Of a DNA stretch of 39,489 nt, positions 7,775 through 15,682 are shown piece after piece. The position numbers and the translations under genes were made by a program. The notes under the pieces are model-generated. The model was not told where the DNA came from, did not search any database, and saw nothing but the letters and a program-made list of their open reading frames with translations. Within the stretch, counting starts at the first letter, position 1. Every line of letters starts with the position of its first letter. The stretch is from Actinomadura rubrisoli (GTDB taxonomy: Bacteria; Actinomycetota; Actinomycetes; Streptosporangiales; Streptosporangiaceae), in assembly GCF_004349215.1 (NCBI RefSeq), contig NZ_SMKU01000046.1, positions 1 through 39,489 on the forward strand, in the 5' to 3' direction.

Positions 7775-8545
7775 GTGAAGCGCATCGGCATCATCGGAGT
7801 GGGCGAGATCGGCCGGGCCATCGTGACGGGCCTGTGCGGCGGGGCCGACAAGTCGCCAGAGACGTTCCTCTGCCCTCGGGGAGCCCGCACGGCCGCGGAG
7901 CTGTCCGAGCGCTATGAGGGCGTCCGGGTGTGCGCCGATAATCAGGAGGTGGTGGACCGTTCCGAGGTAGTGATCATCGCCGTCCGCCGCCTGGACCGGC
8001 ACGAGGCACTGGCCGGGCTGAAGATGGACGGCGACAAGGTAGTGATCAACGTGATGTCGGGTGTCGGCAACGACGACCTGCGCCAGACACTCGCCACCGA
8101 CGCCGCGTTGGTACGGGCCATCCCCCTGCCCGCCGTGCGCGAACGCCGCTCGGTCACGGTGACGTACCCGTCGCACCCGACGGTGGATTCCCTGTTCGAG
8201 CGCCTGGGCGGGGCGCTCCCGGTCGCCGATGAGGCGGCCTTCAACGTCTTCTCCGCGCTGACGGGAACGCTGACGACCCACTACTCCTACCTCGCCGCGC
8301 TCACCTCATGGGCCATCGGCCATGGCCTCGCCCCCGACGACGCCGACGGCTACGTGCGCAGCCTCTTCCAGGGCGTCGGCCGGGCCCTGAGCGACCAGAC
8401 CCGCTCCCTGCACCAACTCGCGGCCGACCACGAGACCCCGAAGGGGAACAACGAACGCATCCGCACCACCTGGTTCGACTCAGCCAACTCCGAAGCCCTC
8501 AACAAGGCCCTCGACGAACTACTCACCGACCTAGATGAGGGATGA
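7775..8545 (+). CDS. NAD(P)-binding reductase of the pyrroline-5-carboxylate reductase (ProC) family
   Basis: A 256-residue protein that opens MKRIGIIGVGEIGRAIVTG, a Rossmann glycine motif (GxGxxG), followed by VVIIAVRR and VVINVMSGVGNDDL, where ProC has its second conserved block. The C-terminal helical domain contains HETPKGNNERIRTTWF, at the place of the SPGGTT motif of pyrroline-5-carboxylate reductases. The GTG at 7775 is preferred over ATG 7760 because GGAGCGAGA lies just before it. ProC makes proline from pyrroline-5-carboxylate, but this is a divergent member and could reduce another imine or dehydrogenate an amino acid. It is the last member of a rightward group headed by the PLP lyase. 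Confidence 0.72.
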   Translation: MKRIGIIGVGEIGRAIVTGLCGGADKSPETFLCPRGARTAAELSERYEGVRVCADNQEVVDRSEVVIIAVRRLDRHEALAGLKMDGDKVVINVMSGVGNDDLRQTLATDAALVRAIPLPAVRERRSVTVTYPSHPTVDSLFERLGGALPVADEAAFNVFSALTGTLTTHYSYLAALTSWAIGHGLAPDDADGYVRSLFQGVGRALSDQTRSLHQLAADHETPKGNNERIRTTWFDSANSEALNKALDELLTDLDEG

Positions 8546-8720
8546 CGGAACAGCGGTCAACGGCAACTGCACCTCTCGTCTCTCGCAAACGATCATTTGA
8601 CGACAGACGGCCGACGCATCCGGGTGATCTAGGACGTTTCTTGTGGATCATCCACCCGCGACCCGGCCGCACGAATGACGGGCTTGCAGGGCGATGCGCG
8701 ACATCAGGGCATGGGCGCTG

Positions 8721-9335
8721 TCATCGCCGGTCAGAAGCGGACGGGCGCCCGCGGATTCCGTCCAGGATGTAAGTGGTGCGGCGGTCGTAGGCGTCCCGGG
8801 GAGGCCGTTCGCCGTGCTTGAGGGCGAGGGCGTTGTCGACGACGAGTGCGTGCAGGTCGCCCGCCGTGAACTCCGGCCGCAGAGCACCGGAGGCCCTCGC
8901 CGCTGCGATGAGTTCGTCGTTGGCCTCGCTCCCGGCCCGGCAGATCTCCATGAGCTGCTGCGAGTGCGGATATGTCCGCAGCAGGACGTCGTTGACGGCG
9001 GGCTGGCGGTACTGCAGGTCGCGGAGCGCGGTGAGGTAGTAGGCGATCCGCTCGCCGATGTCGTCGATGGTCCGCGTGTGATCGATGACGGCGAACAGCT
9101 CCGTCGCGACGACCTCTTCGATGACGGCCTCGATGAGACCGATCCGACCGCCGAACCGGTTGAAGATCGTGGCCTTGCTCACCCCTGCCGCCTTGGCGAC
9201 CTCCTCCAGCGGGACCGTCAGGCCCCGTCCCTGGAAGGCGCCGATCGCGGCAGAGCGGATCTGCTCGGAGTTGCGCCTGGCGTCGGCGCGCAGCCGGGAT
9301 TGTGAAGGCACCGCGCCGGCCAAGGCCCTCACCAT
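8721..9335 (-). CDS. TetR-family transcriptional repressor of the quinone reductase gene
   Basis: A 204-residue protein with an N-terminal TetR HTH: ADARRNSEQIRSAAIGAF is helix 1, and LEEVAKAAGVSKATIFNRF is the HTH. A C-terminal ligand domain follows, with LYYRQPAV-type helices and a tail rich in Arg and Asp. It is divergent from the QorB-like gene; both promoters lie between two TGAC-N7-GTCA sites. Members of this arrangement typically release DNA when a quinone or other electrophile binds. The longest start (9335) is used; a start a few residues later is also possible. Confidence 0.87.
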   Translation of the reverse strand: MVRALAGAVPSQSRLRADARRNSEQIRSAAIGAFQGRGLTVPLEEVAKAAGVSKATIFNRFGGRIGLIEAVIEEVVATELFAVIDHTRTIDDIGERIAYYLTALRDLQYRQPAVNDVLLRTYPHSQQLMEICRAGSEANDELIAAARASGALRPEFTAGDLHALVVDNALALKHGERPPRDAYDRRTTYILDGIRGRPSASDRR

Positions 9336-9361
9336 CTCTCGCTGTCGCTCCGCGCCATAAC

Positions 9362-9378
9362 TTGACTCCCTTGGTCAG
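9362..9378. promoter_or_regulatory. TetR operator 1 (TGAC-N7-GTCA)
   Basis: TTGACTCCCTTGGTCAG has the inner dyad TGAC-N7-GTCA. It lies 27 bases upstream of the TetR start and forms a larger inverted pair with the second site at 9407-9423. Confidence 0.6.
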
Positions 9379-9406
9379 CTTACCTATGGTCTCCGCAGGA
9401 CGGAAA

Positions 9407-9423
9407 CTGACCATCGTAGTCAA
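9407..9423. promoter_or_regulatory. TetR operator 2 (TGAC-N7-GTCA)
   Basis: CTGACCATCGTAGTCAA repeats the dyad TGAC-N7-GTCA and mirrors the first site (arms TTGACT/AGTCAA and GGTCAG/CTGACC). It lies about 50 bases upstream of the preferred start of the QorB-like gene. Confidence 0.6.
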
Positions 9424-9471
9424 CTTATGATCCGCCCCATCTCCAAGACCGACACCGAAGAGGCCAAGAAG

Positions 9472-10326
9472 ATGATCGTTGTCACCGGCGCTACCGGCGG
9501 GCTGGGCGGCACCACCGTCGAGCACCTCCTCAAGCGCATACCCGCCGACCAGATCGGCGTCAGCGTCCGCGATACCGCCAAAGCGCAGCACTTCGCCGAC
9601 CGCGGCGTGCGCGTGCGGCAGGGCTCCTACGAGGATCCGGCCGCGCTGCGCGACTCCTTCACCGGTGCCGACCAGGTCCTTCTGGTATCCGGCAATGACC
9701 CGGCCGCCGACATGGTCGGCCTGCACCGGAGTGCCATCGACGCAGCCGTCGCGGCCGGCACCCGGCGGATCCTCTACACGAGCCAGCAGGGCGCCGTCCC
9801 CGGCAACCCGTACCGGCCGTCGGACATCCACATCGCCACCGAGGCGATCCTCGGCGACTCCGGAGTTGCCTGGACCGCACTGCGCAACGGCGCCTACGGC
9901 CCACTCGACCAGGTGCTCGGCCCGTGGCAGCGGACCGGCGAGATCGCTCAGCCCGAAGACGGCCCCGTCCCCTACACCGACCGCGCTGACATAGCCGAGG
10001 CCACTGCGGTCATCCTCACCGGTGCCCGCTCCTTCGACGGTTGCGTCACCCTCACCGCGCCGACCGCCGTCACTTTCGACGATTTCGCCAAGATCGCCAC
10101 TGGCATCACCGGTCGCACCATCAAGCGCATCGTCCTGGGCGACGAACAGTGGGTCGCCGAACAGATCGTGGTCGGCGTCCCGGAGCAGATGGCCCGACTG
10201 ATGCTCACCTGGTACCAGGCCGCCCGCGCCGGCTATTTCGCCGATTCCGACCCCTTGCTGGCCGAACTCCTCGACCGCGAGCCCCGCACCGTCGCCGACC
10301 GGCTCGCAGCCCTCACCGACACCTGA
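9472..10326 (+). CDS. NAD(P)H:quinone oxidoreductase, QorB-like (NmrA/atypical SDR)
   Basis: A 284-residue atypical short-chain dehydrogenase. MIVVTGATGGLGGTTVEHLL carries the Rossmann GxxGxxG, followed by VRQGSYEDPAALRDSFTGAD, VLLVSGND, ILYTSQQG and WTALRNGAYG. The order and spacing match Escherichia coli QorB (type 2 quinone reductase), which reduces quinones with NADPH. The start at 9472 begins directly at the first beta strand; ATG 9427 is in frame but sits next to the operator. It is divergent from, and surely controlled by, the TetR gene. Probable role: detoxifying quinones or electrophiles. Confidence 0.85.
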   Translation: MIVVTGATGGLGGTTVEHLLKRIPADQIGVSVRDTAKAQHFADRGVRVRQGSYEDPAALRDSFTGADQVLLVSGNDPAADMVGLHRSAIDAAVAAGTRRILYTSQQGAVPGNPYRPSDIHIATEAILGDSGVAWTALRNGAYGPLDQVLGPWQRTGEIAQPEDGPVPYTDRADIAEATAVILTGARSFDGCVTLTAPTAVTFDDFAKIATGITGRTIKRIVLGDEQWVAEQIVVGVPEQMARLMLTWYQAARAGYFADSDPLLAELLDREPRTVADRLAALTDT

Positions 10327-10643
10327 GGCTTCTTCTCGATCACTTGATCGACGACGTACGAGAACCGATGGTCTCCTCCACCTCTGGAACGGCACCCAAC
10401 CCGATGCCGAACCCACGTGGCCGCCGGCGCACCCCGAACCGCTGCTGCTCGCCATCCGGTGCGGCGACGACCGTCCGCTACCTGACACCCTCGCCTACAC
10501 CCCGTCCGCGAACCGGCGCCACATGGAGCACCACGCCAAGTTCCACACCGAGCGTCGTCACAGGGCTTAGTGGTTAGTACGCAGGGCTCCTTGGGTCTCA
10601 TCGCAGCTTGCCGGGTGGAGGCCTGGGTGCATGAGATCCGCCG
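10327..10643. other. Intergenic stretch with an unidentified coding-like fragment
   Basis: No complete gene is seen. One plus-strand frame, from about 10366 to a TAG at 10568, reads DGLLHLWNGTQPDAEPTWPP, then AHPEPLLLAIRCGDDRP, and ends MEHHAKFHTERRHRA. Its composition is protein-like and it could be the 3' end of a lost gene, but I recognise no family. CGATC-ACTT-GATCG near 10338 is a weak hairpin after the quinone reductase gene. Confidence 0.3.
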
Positions 10644-11975
10644 TCAGCTTCGAGAGGTTTCAGAAGCGTCCTGAGTGTCGGCCTGGGGCGCGGGCTGGTG
10701 TGCGTGCAGGGCGAGGATGGCGTGGGCGACCTGCAGGGCCGTCTGGGCGGGCAGCCGGGTGGGCAGCCGATCCAGGAGGACGCCGTCATGTTCGGCGCGG
10801 ATGGCCGCGGACTCGTCGATCCTGACGGTAGGGAGGGTGCCGGTGTCGTCGACGGCGGGCAGCCGGGCGGCGGGAGGGGCGGCGGCCTCGGCCGTCTCGG
10901 CGCGCTGTTGGGCGAGGGCGGCGCGTTCGCGCTGGGTGTCGGCCGCGTCGCGAGCGGCGTCGCGGTCGCGGATGAGGGCGGCGGTCTCGGCGCGGCGGGC
11001 GGCGCGCTCGGCGGCCAGTTCGGTGCGGGCCGCGTCGGCGGCCTCGCGGGCGGTTCGCGCGGTGGTCTCGGCGGCGGCCAGCCGGCGGCGGACGGTGGCG
11101 GCGTCCCGTTCGGCGTGCTCGGCGCGTTCGGCGGACGCACGGGCCCGGGTGTCGGCTGCGGTGGCCTGCTCGGCGAGGGCCTCGCGGCGGGTGCGCTCGT
11201 GCTCCAGCAGTGTCCGCACCCGCGTGAGCTCGTCCTGGTCGCGCCGCAGGCGCTGTTCGGCGTCGGCGAGTTCGGCGCGGGCGGTGTCGCGTTCGGCGCG
11301 CGCCTCGGCGCGGCCCTCGGCGGCCGACCGTGTTTCCTTCTCGGCCTGGCGGCGGGCCAGTTCGTGGGTGGTGGCCAGTTCCTCGGCGAGTTGGGCGCGG
11401 GTGTCGGCCGCCGCGGCGGCGGCCTGGGCCTGGTCGCGTTCGCGTTCGGCGGCGGCGCGGGCGCCGACCGCGGCCTCCTCGCGGCGCTCGGCCTGCTCTC
11501 GCGCGGCCTCGGCTTCGGTGGCCGCGGCGCGAGCGTCGGCGGCCTGGCGTTCCAGTTCGGCGTTGCGGGCGGTGACGGCGTCCACGACCTCGGTGAGGCG
11601 GTCGGCGCCTTCCCGTTCCAGCGCGGTGAGGTCTTTCAGGACGGCCAGGTGCTGGTCGAGCCGGTCGGCGAACGCGGCGCGTTCGGCGGCGGCGCGTTCG
11701 GCGAAGGCGCGCAGCCCGGCCAGCGGTTCGGCGGTGGCCGCGGCGGTGGCGGTCTTGCGTGCGGCGTCGGCCAGCGCCTTGCAGTTCTGCCCGTCCGGCC
11801 CTTCGCCGACCTGGTGGTAGCGCTGCGGGCGCCCGCCCCGGCGGGGGTTGCGGGGCGGCGGCAGGGGCTGCTGGCACCACTCGCATCGGGCCCGCGGCTT
11901 GCGCGCTGCGCCGGTCCCGGTTTCCGGGTTCGGGGATGGGGCTGTGGCGGTTTCCCCTACCTCGTCTTCGATCAT
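10644..11975 (-). CDS. Zinc-ribbon-like, long coiled-coil protein (KfrA-like, plasmid type)
   Basis: A 443-residue protein. Residues about 33-54 read CEWCQQPLPPPRNPRRGGRPQRYH, a CxxC knuckle with basic residues, possibly half of a metal or DNA site. From about residue 65 to 375 the sequence is almost pure Ala/Glu/Arg/Gln heptads, a very long coiled coil similar in style to KfrA and other plasmid-borne alpha-helical proteins. A C-terminal helical part (LLDRLPTRLPAQTALQVAHAI) follows. It is divergent from the tyrosine recombinase at 12101. Such proteins are frequent on actinomycete plasmids and integrative elements, where they may bind DNA or help segregation; the role here is inference. The region is open in several frames on both strands because of its Ala/Arg/Glu codons; this frame is chosen for its heptads and CxxC. 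Confidence 0.7.
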   Translation of the reverse strand: MIEDEVGETATAPSPNPETGTGAARKPRARCEWCQQPLPPPRNPRRGGRPQRYHQVGEGPDGQNCKALADAARKTATAAATAEPLAGLRAFAERAAAERAAFADRLDQHLAVLKDLTALEREGADRLTEVVDAVTARNAELERQAADARAAATEAEAAREQAERREEAAVGARAAAERERDQAQAAAAAADTRAQLAEELATTHELARRQAEKETRSAAEGRAEARAERDTARAELADAEQRLRRDQDELTRVRTLLEHERTRREALAEQATAADTRARASAERAEHAERDAATVRRRLAAAETTARTAREAADAARTELAAERAARRAETAALIRDRDAARDAADTQRERAALAQQRAETAEAAAPPAARLPAVDDTGTLPTVRIDESAAIRAEHDGVLLDRLPTRLPAQTALQVAHAILALHAHQPAPQADTQDASETSRS

Positions 11976-12038
11976 GAGATGACTCTATCGGCCTGCGCGA
12001 AACGTGTAACTGGTTTCGCGGTTTTGCGCGCGTGAAAA

Positions 12039-12066
12039 TTGAGTACATGACAATCGCCGTTATGAT
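12039..12066 (+). promoter_or_regulatory. Promoter of the tyrosine recombinase gene
   Basis: TTGAGT at 12039-12044 and TATGAT at 12061-12066 with a 16-base spacer form a good housekeeping-type promoter in an unusually AT-rich patch, 35 bases upstream of the GTG start with GGAGGGG before it. Confidence 0.55.
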
Positions 12067-12100
12067 GTAGTCGCGATGATCGCCGACGGAGGGGTGTGGC

Positions 12101-13399
12101 GTGTCTGATTGCGGGCGGGACGAGGAGGGCGGCGCATCGGAGCCGTCCGAAGTGCAGGTCTCGGTGGTCGCCGGGGATGGCACGGCGTCCGGTGCGCGGG
12201 GCTCCGCCCTAGCGGTGGAGAGCTTCCTCATTGATGACTCCGCCGCCCTCGGGGGTGTCGGGCAGGCGCCTGCCGCGCCGCCGAGCAGGCCGCCTTCGCC
12301 GGCCATCGCGGGCGCTGCTGTACCTGGCCGCGGCGTCGTTGCCGCCGCGTCCACGGTGGTGCTGCGCGGGCCGGCACCGGCCCGTACCCCGCATCAGCTG
12401 GCCGACCTGCTGGCGCGGGCCGCGGGCGGCGCCGGGCTGCCGGCGCCGGTCCTGCGGGAGTTGGGGAGCGCGACCGGGACCTGGCTGCAGGGCGAACGCC
12501 GGTCCTCGCCCGCCACCCAGGCCGGTTACATCCGTGAGGTGGCCTGGTGGCTCACCTGGGTCATCGCGCGCGCGTTGAACCCGGTCGACACCAGCCACAT
12601 CGAGGCCGACCTGTACGCGGCGGCGCTGCGCGCGCAGGGTCTGAAGAACGCCACCCGGGCACGGCGGCTCTCGGCGGTCAGCTCCTGGTACGCCTACCTG
12701 AACCGCACCGGGCTGGCCACCCGCAACCCCTTCGGACCGGGCATGGACCGGCCACGGGTCAGTCAGTACTCCACCACCCGCGGCATCTCCGCCGACGACA
12801 TGGAGCGGATGCTGGCCTACGCCCAGGTACACGAGACCCCGCGAACCACCGCGCTGCTGACCCTGATGTTCTCCACCGGCTGCCGGGTCGGCTCGGTCAC
12901 CGACACCACCGTGGGCAGCCTGGGGCACGACTCCGGCCACCGCACCATCGACCTGCCCGTCAAGGGCGGCACCGCCAAACGGTTCGTCCTGCCGCCTCTG
13001 GCCGCCGACGCCATCGACGCCTACCTGAAGCAGCGGCAGGAACAAGGCGTGTCCCTGTCCGGCGGGGCCCCGCTCTTCGCCACCCGCACCGGGCGGCCCG
13101 TCGACCAGCCCTACGTCTTCCGGCTGGTGCGACGCATCGCCGCGGCGGCAGGAGTCCAGGGAGCCGATCGGCTGTCACCCCACAGCGCCCGCCACGGGGT
13201 GGCCACCGTCCTGCTCGGCGGCCACCCGCTGCACGTGGTCCAGGACTTCCTCGGCCACGCCAACCCCGCCACCACCCGCCGCTACGACGAGGACCGCGAA
13301 AGCCTGCACCGCTCCCCCGCCTACGACCTCGGCCAGACCCTCAGCGCCGGCGTCGCCCGGCATCGCCGCCGCTACGAGAGCGAACCAGACCCCGGATGA
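12101..13399 (+). CDS. Tyrosine recombinase / site-specific integrase
   Basis: A 432-residue phage-integrase-family protein with the full catalytic set: Arg in FSTGCRVGSVTD, Lys in VKGGTAKRF, HxxR in SPHSARHGVAT, His in LGHANPATT and the nucleophile Tyr in RRYDEDR. Before the catalytic domain lies a SAM-like core-binding domain (SSPATQAGYIREVAWWLTWV onward) and an unusual N-terminal extension of about 90 residues rich in Ala, Gly, Ser and Pro. It performs strand exchange at specific sites, for dimer resolution or element integration. No tRNA gene or att repeat is visible beside it, and no excisionase. Its divergent partner is the long coiled-coil gene. Together they look like a plasmid or integrative-element backbone pair. 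Confidence 0.9.
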   Translation: MSDCGRDEEGGASEPSEVQVSVVAGDGTASGARGSALAVESFLIDDSAALGGVGQAPAAPPSRPPSPAIAGAAVPGRGVVAAASTVVLRGPAPARTPHQLADLLARAAGGAGLPAPVLRELGSATGTWLQGERRSSPATQAGYIREVAWWLTWVIARALNPVDTSHIEADLYAAALRAQGLKNATRARRLSAVSSWYAYLNRTGLATRNPFGPGMDRPRVSQYSTTRGISADDMERMLAYAQVHETPRTTALLTLMFSTGCRVGSVTDTTVGSLGHDSGHRTIDLPVKGGTAKRFVLPPLAADAIDAYLKQRQEQGVSLSGGAPLFATRTGRPVDQPYVFRLVRRIAAAAGVQGADRLSPHSARHGVATVLLGGHPLHVVQDFLGHANPATTRRYDEDRESLHRSPAYDLGQTLSAGVARHRRRYESEPDPG

Positions 13400-13499
13400 G
13401 GACGTAACGGCAGCGTCCGCTGGGCGGCATGGTGCACTGAGCCGCGACGCTCATGCCCGGTCTGCGGCAAGGAGGCCGCTTGGGGTCATGCCGGAACAC

Positions 13500-13523
13500 T
13501 GCGATACACGACCAGGTGTCGCA
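13500..13523. promoter_or_regulatory. Dyad upstream of the thiolase gene
   Basis: TGCGATACAC then six bases then GTGTCGCA forms an imperfect inverted repeat about 60 bases upstream of the thiolase start. It does not match the 27-bp operator seen elsewhere in the island, so the thiolase pair may be under different control, possibly the PucR protein encoded downstream. Confidence 0.35.
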
Positions 13524-13585
13524 ATCGCGGGCTGCAACGTCCATCGGCTGTCGGTAGCCGAGGTGCGGGGACGAAGGACAGCCTG

Positions 13586-14815
13586 TTGGACATGGTCGAA
13601 AAGAGGGTGGGCAAGGTCTACGTCGTCGGCGTCGGCATGACGAAGTTCGAGAAGCCCGGACGCCGGGAGGGCTGGGACTACCCGGCGATGGCCAAGGAGG
13701 CCGGCACCAACGCGCTGGACGACGCCGGGATCGCGTTCGAGGACGTCGAGCAGGCCCACGTCGGGTTCATGTTCGGCGAATCCACCTCCGGCCAGCGCGC
13801 GGTCTACGAGCTCGGCATGACCGGGATCCCGATCACGAACGTGAACAACAACTGCGCCACCGGGTCGACCGCGCTCTACCTGGCGGCGAACGCGATCCGC
13901 GGCGGCCTGGCCGACTGCACGCTCGCGCTGGGCTTTGAGAAGATGCGGCCCGGTTCGCTGAGCGCGGCGTACAAGGACCGCGAGTGGCCTCTGCAGAAGC
14001 ACGTCCAGGCGCTGGCCGAGATGCGTGAGATCTCCTCTCCGCCCGCCCCGTGGATGTACGGTGTCGCCGGGCTGGAGCACAACGACAGGTACGGCTCCAC
14101 GCCGGAGCACTTCGCGAAGGTCGCCGAGAAGAACCATCGGCACTCGGCGAACAACCCGTACGCGCAGTTCCGGGACGTCTACACGGTCGACGACATCAAG
14201 AACGCCAAGATGGTCTACGCCGAAGCGGGCCTGACCAGGCTGATGTGCTCGCCGACGTCCGACGGCTCCGGCGCCGCGGTGCTCGCCAGCGCGCGGTTCG
14301 TCGAGGACAACGACCTCGGTGACCGCGCGATCGAGATCGTCGGCCAGGCGATGGTCACCGACATGCGCTCGACCTTCGACACCGGCAGCGCGATCAACCT
14401 GGTCGGCACGGACATGAGCCGGAAGGCGGCGGAGAAGGTCTACGCCCGGTCCGGGCTCACCCCGGGAGACGTCGACGTGATCGAGCTGCACGACTGCTTC
14501 GCCCCGAACGAGCTGTTCACCTACGAGGCTCTCGGCCTGGCCAACGAGGGCGAGGCGCACAAGCTGATCGACGACAACGACACCACCTACGGCGGCCGCT
14601 GGGTGGTGAACCCGTCCGGCGGCCTCATCTCCAAGGGCCATCCCCTCGGCGCCACCGGCCTCGCCCAGTGCGCCGAGCTCACGTGGCAGCTGCGCGGCGA
14701 GGCCGGCGCCCGCCAGGTGGACGGCGCGGCCGTCGCCCTCCAGCACAACATCGGGCTCGGCGGCGCCGTCGTCGTGACCGCCTACCGGCCCGCCAACCGC
14801 CGGGGCGCGCTGTGA
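13586..14815 (+). CDS. Thiolase of the SCP-x / lipid-transfer type
   Basis: A 409-residue thiolase-superfamily protein. The nucleophile is C90 in [16 protein letters not shown], followed by [17 protein letters not shown], then HDCFAPNEL and [13 protein letters not shown], whose histidines complete the site. The pattern matches the SCP-x type thiolases that cleave branched or side-chain 3-ketoacyl-CoAs rather than acetoacetyl-CoA. The TTG at 13586 sits seven bases after GAAGGA; ATG 13592 is an alternative. The stop overlaps the GTG of the next gene (GTGA), so the two are translationally coupled. It would supply the last step of the beta-oxidation set formed with the CoA ligase, acyl-CoA dehydrogenase, enoyl-CoA hydratase and SDR of this island. 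Confidence 0.88.
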   Translation: MDMVEKRVGKVYVVGVGMTKFEKPGRREGWDYPAMAKEAGTNALDDAGIAFEDVEQAHVGFMFGESTSGQRAVYELGMTGIPITNVNNNCATGSTALYLAANAIRGGLADCTLALGFEKMRPGSLSAAYKDREWPLQKHVQALAEMREISSPPAPWMYGVAGLEHNDRYGSTPEHFAKVAEKNHRHSANNPYAQFRDVYTVDDIKNAKMVYAEAGLTRLMCSPTSDGSGAAVLASARFVEDNDLGDRAIEIVGQAMVTDMRSTFDTGSAINLVGTDMSRKAAEKVYARSGLTPGDVDVIELHDCFAPNELFTYEALGLANEGEAHKLIDDNDTTYGGRWVVNPSGGLISKGHPLGATGLAQCAELTWQLRGEAGARQVDGAAVALQHNIGLGGAVVVTAYRPANRRGAL

Positions 14816-15678
14816 TCCCGCCGGCGTTCGGAGACACCGAAGGCCAGCCGGTCGCCTGCTACGACGCCACGGCCGTGCCCCATTCCGCGTCGCGGATGCG
14901 CGAGGTGCCCTCCCTGATGGCGGACACCCTGGAAGAGATCCGGCGTGACTGCTTCGAGGCGCGGGCCGGGGACCCCGGAACGATCGTCGCGGTCCTGGTC
15001 ACGCCCGTCCGGAGCGACGCGGACTACGGGCTGGTGTTCGTGGCCGCCGACGGGCCGCTCGGTGGATGTGGTGAGGCGAGCATGTTCGCCGCGATGCTCG
15101 TTCTCGGGTCTCGGCCTGAGGTGAGGCTTGAGACGGGCGCGGGCTTGATCACCGCTCGGCCTTCAGGTGAGGCCGGCATCGCGCTCACCATGCCTCCGGG
15201 GTCCCCCCGGATCGACGCCGCCGACGTCCGCTGCGAAGGCAGGCGGCTCCGGGTCCGTACCGTGGCGGCCGGGGGCAACGTCTTCGCCGCGGTCTCCGCG
15301 GCCGAGCTGGCGTTGGAGATCTCCGCCGCGGAGGCGCACGTCCTCATCGAGCGCGGCTCGGCTCTCCTCAGCGCCCTCCGCGCGGCCGCGCCGGGCCCGG
15401 CGCGGCCGAACATGCTCCTGCTCACCACGCCGGTGAGCTCCGCGCGCACGACGAGCGCGGTGATCTGGGGCGACGCGATCATGAACATGGGACCGTGCGG
15501 CACCGGCACGTGTGCGCGCTACATCCTGGCGGTCGAGGACGGCGACGTGGTCCCGGGCAGCCGCCTGGCGCACGTGAGCCCGTTCGACAACGCCTTCACG
15601 GCGAGCTCCGTCGACCTCGGCTCACCGGATGGACCGATCCAGATCGAGATCTCGGGCCGGGTGACCGTGACCGGATGA
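14812..15678 (+). CDS. Proline racemase / hydroxyproline epimerase-like protein with altered first motif
   Basis: A 288-residue protein of the diaminopimelate epimerase-like fold, proline racemase branch. The second catalytic motif is intact ([14 protein letters not shown]234). The first, normally MCGHG, reads GGCGEAS, keeping the cysteine (C86) but replacing the following histidine. The N-terminal H..GEP substrate motif of the family is absent; there one sees [19 protein letters not shown]. Two cysteines imply racemase or epimerase chemistry rather than the dehydratase branch, but the changed pocket implies a different substrate. The GTG start overlaps the thiolase stop, which is odd for an amino-acid enzyme. 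It converges on the PucR gene with only four bases between stops. Confidence 0.75.
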   Translation: MIPPAFGDTEGQPVACYDATAVPHSASRMREVPSLMADTLEEIRRDCFEARAGDPGTIVAVLVTPVRSDADYGLVFVAADGPLGGCGEASMFAAMLVLGSRPEVRLETGAGLITARPSGEAGIALTMPPGSPRIDAADVRCEGRRLRVRTVAAGGNVFAAVSAAELALEISAAEAHVLIERGSALLSALRAAAPGPARPNMLLLTTPVSSARTTSAVIWGDAIMNMGPCGTGTCARYILAVEDGDVVPGSRLAHVSPFDNAFTASSVDLGSPDGPIQIEISGRVTVTG

Positions 15679-15682
15679 GGCG

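Noticed and set aside
8585..8615. Possible relic of the flanking IS tip (ACGATCATTT shared)
   Set aside because: Only about ten bases match in a row and the rest diverges; chance similarity cannot be excluded.
8643..8655. GTGGAT-C-ATCCAC palindrome between ProC-like and TetR genes
   Set aside because: The stem is six base pairs with no T-run and no related site elsewhere; too weak for a terminator or operator call.
10698..12354. Very long open frames on both strands over the coiled-coil gene (445 and 522 residues)
   Set aside because: They arise from Ala/Arg/Glu-rich codons; translations are Gly/Val- or Arg/Pro-rich without domains, while the minus-strand 10644-11975 frame gives regular heptads and a CxxC head.
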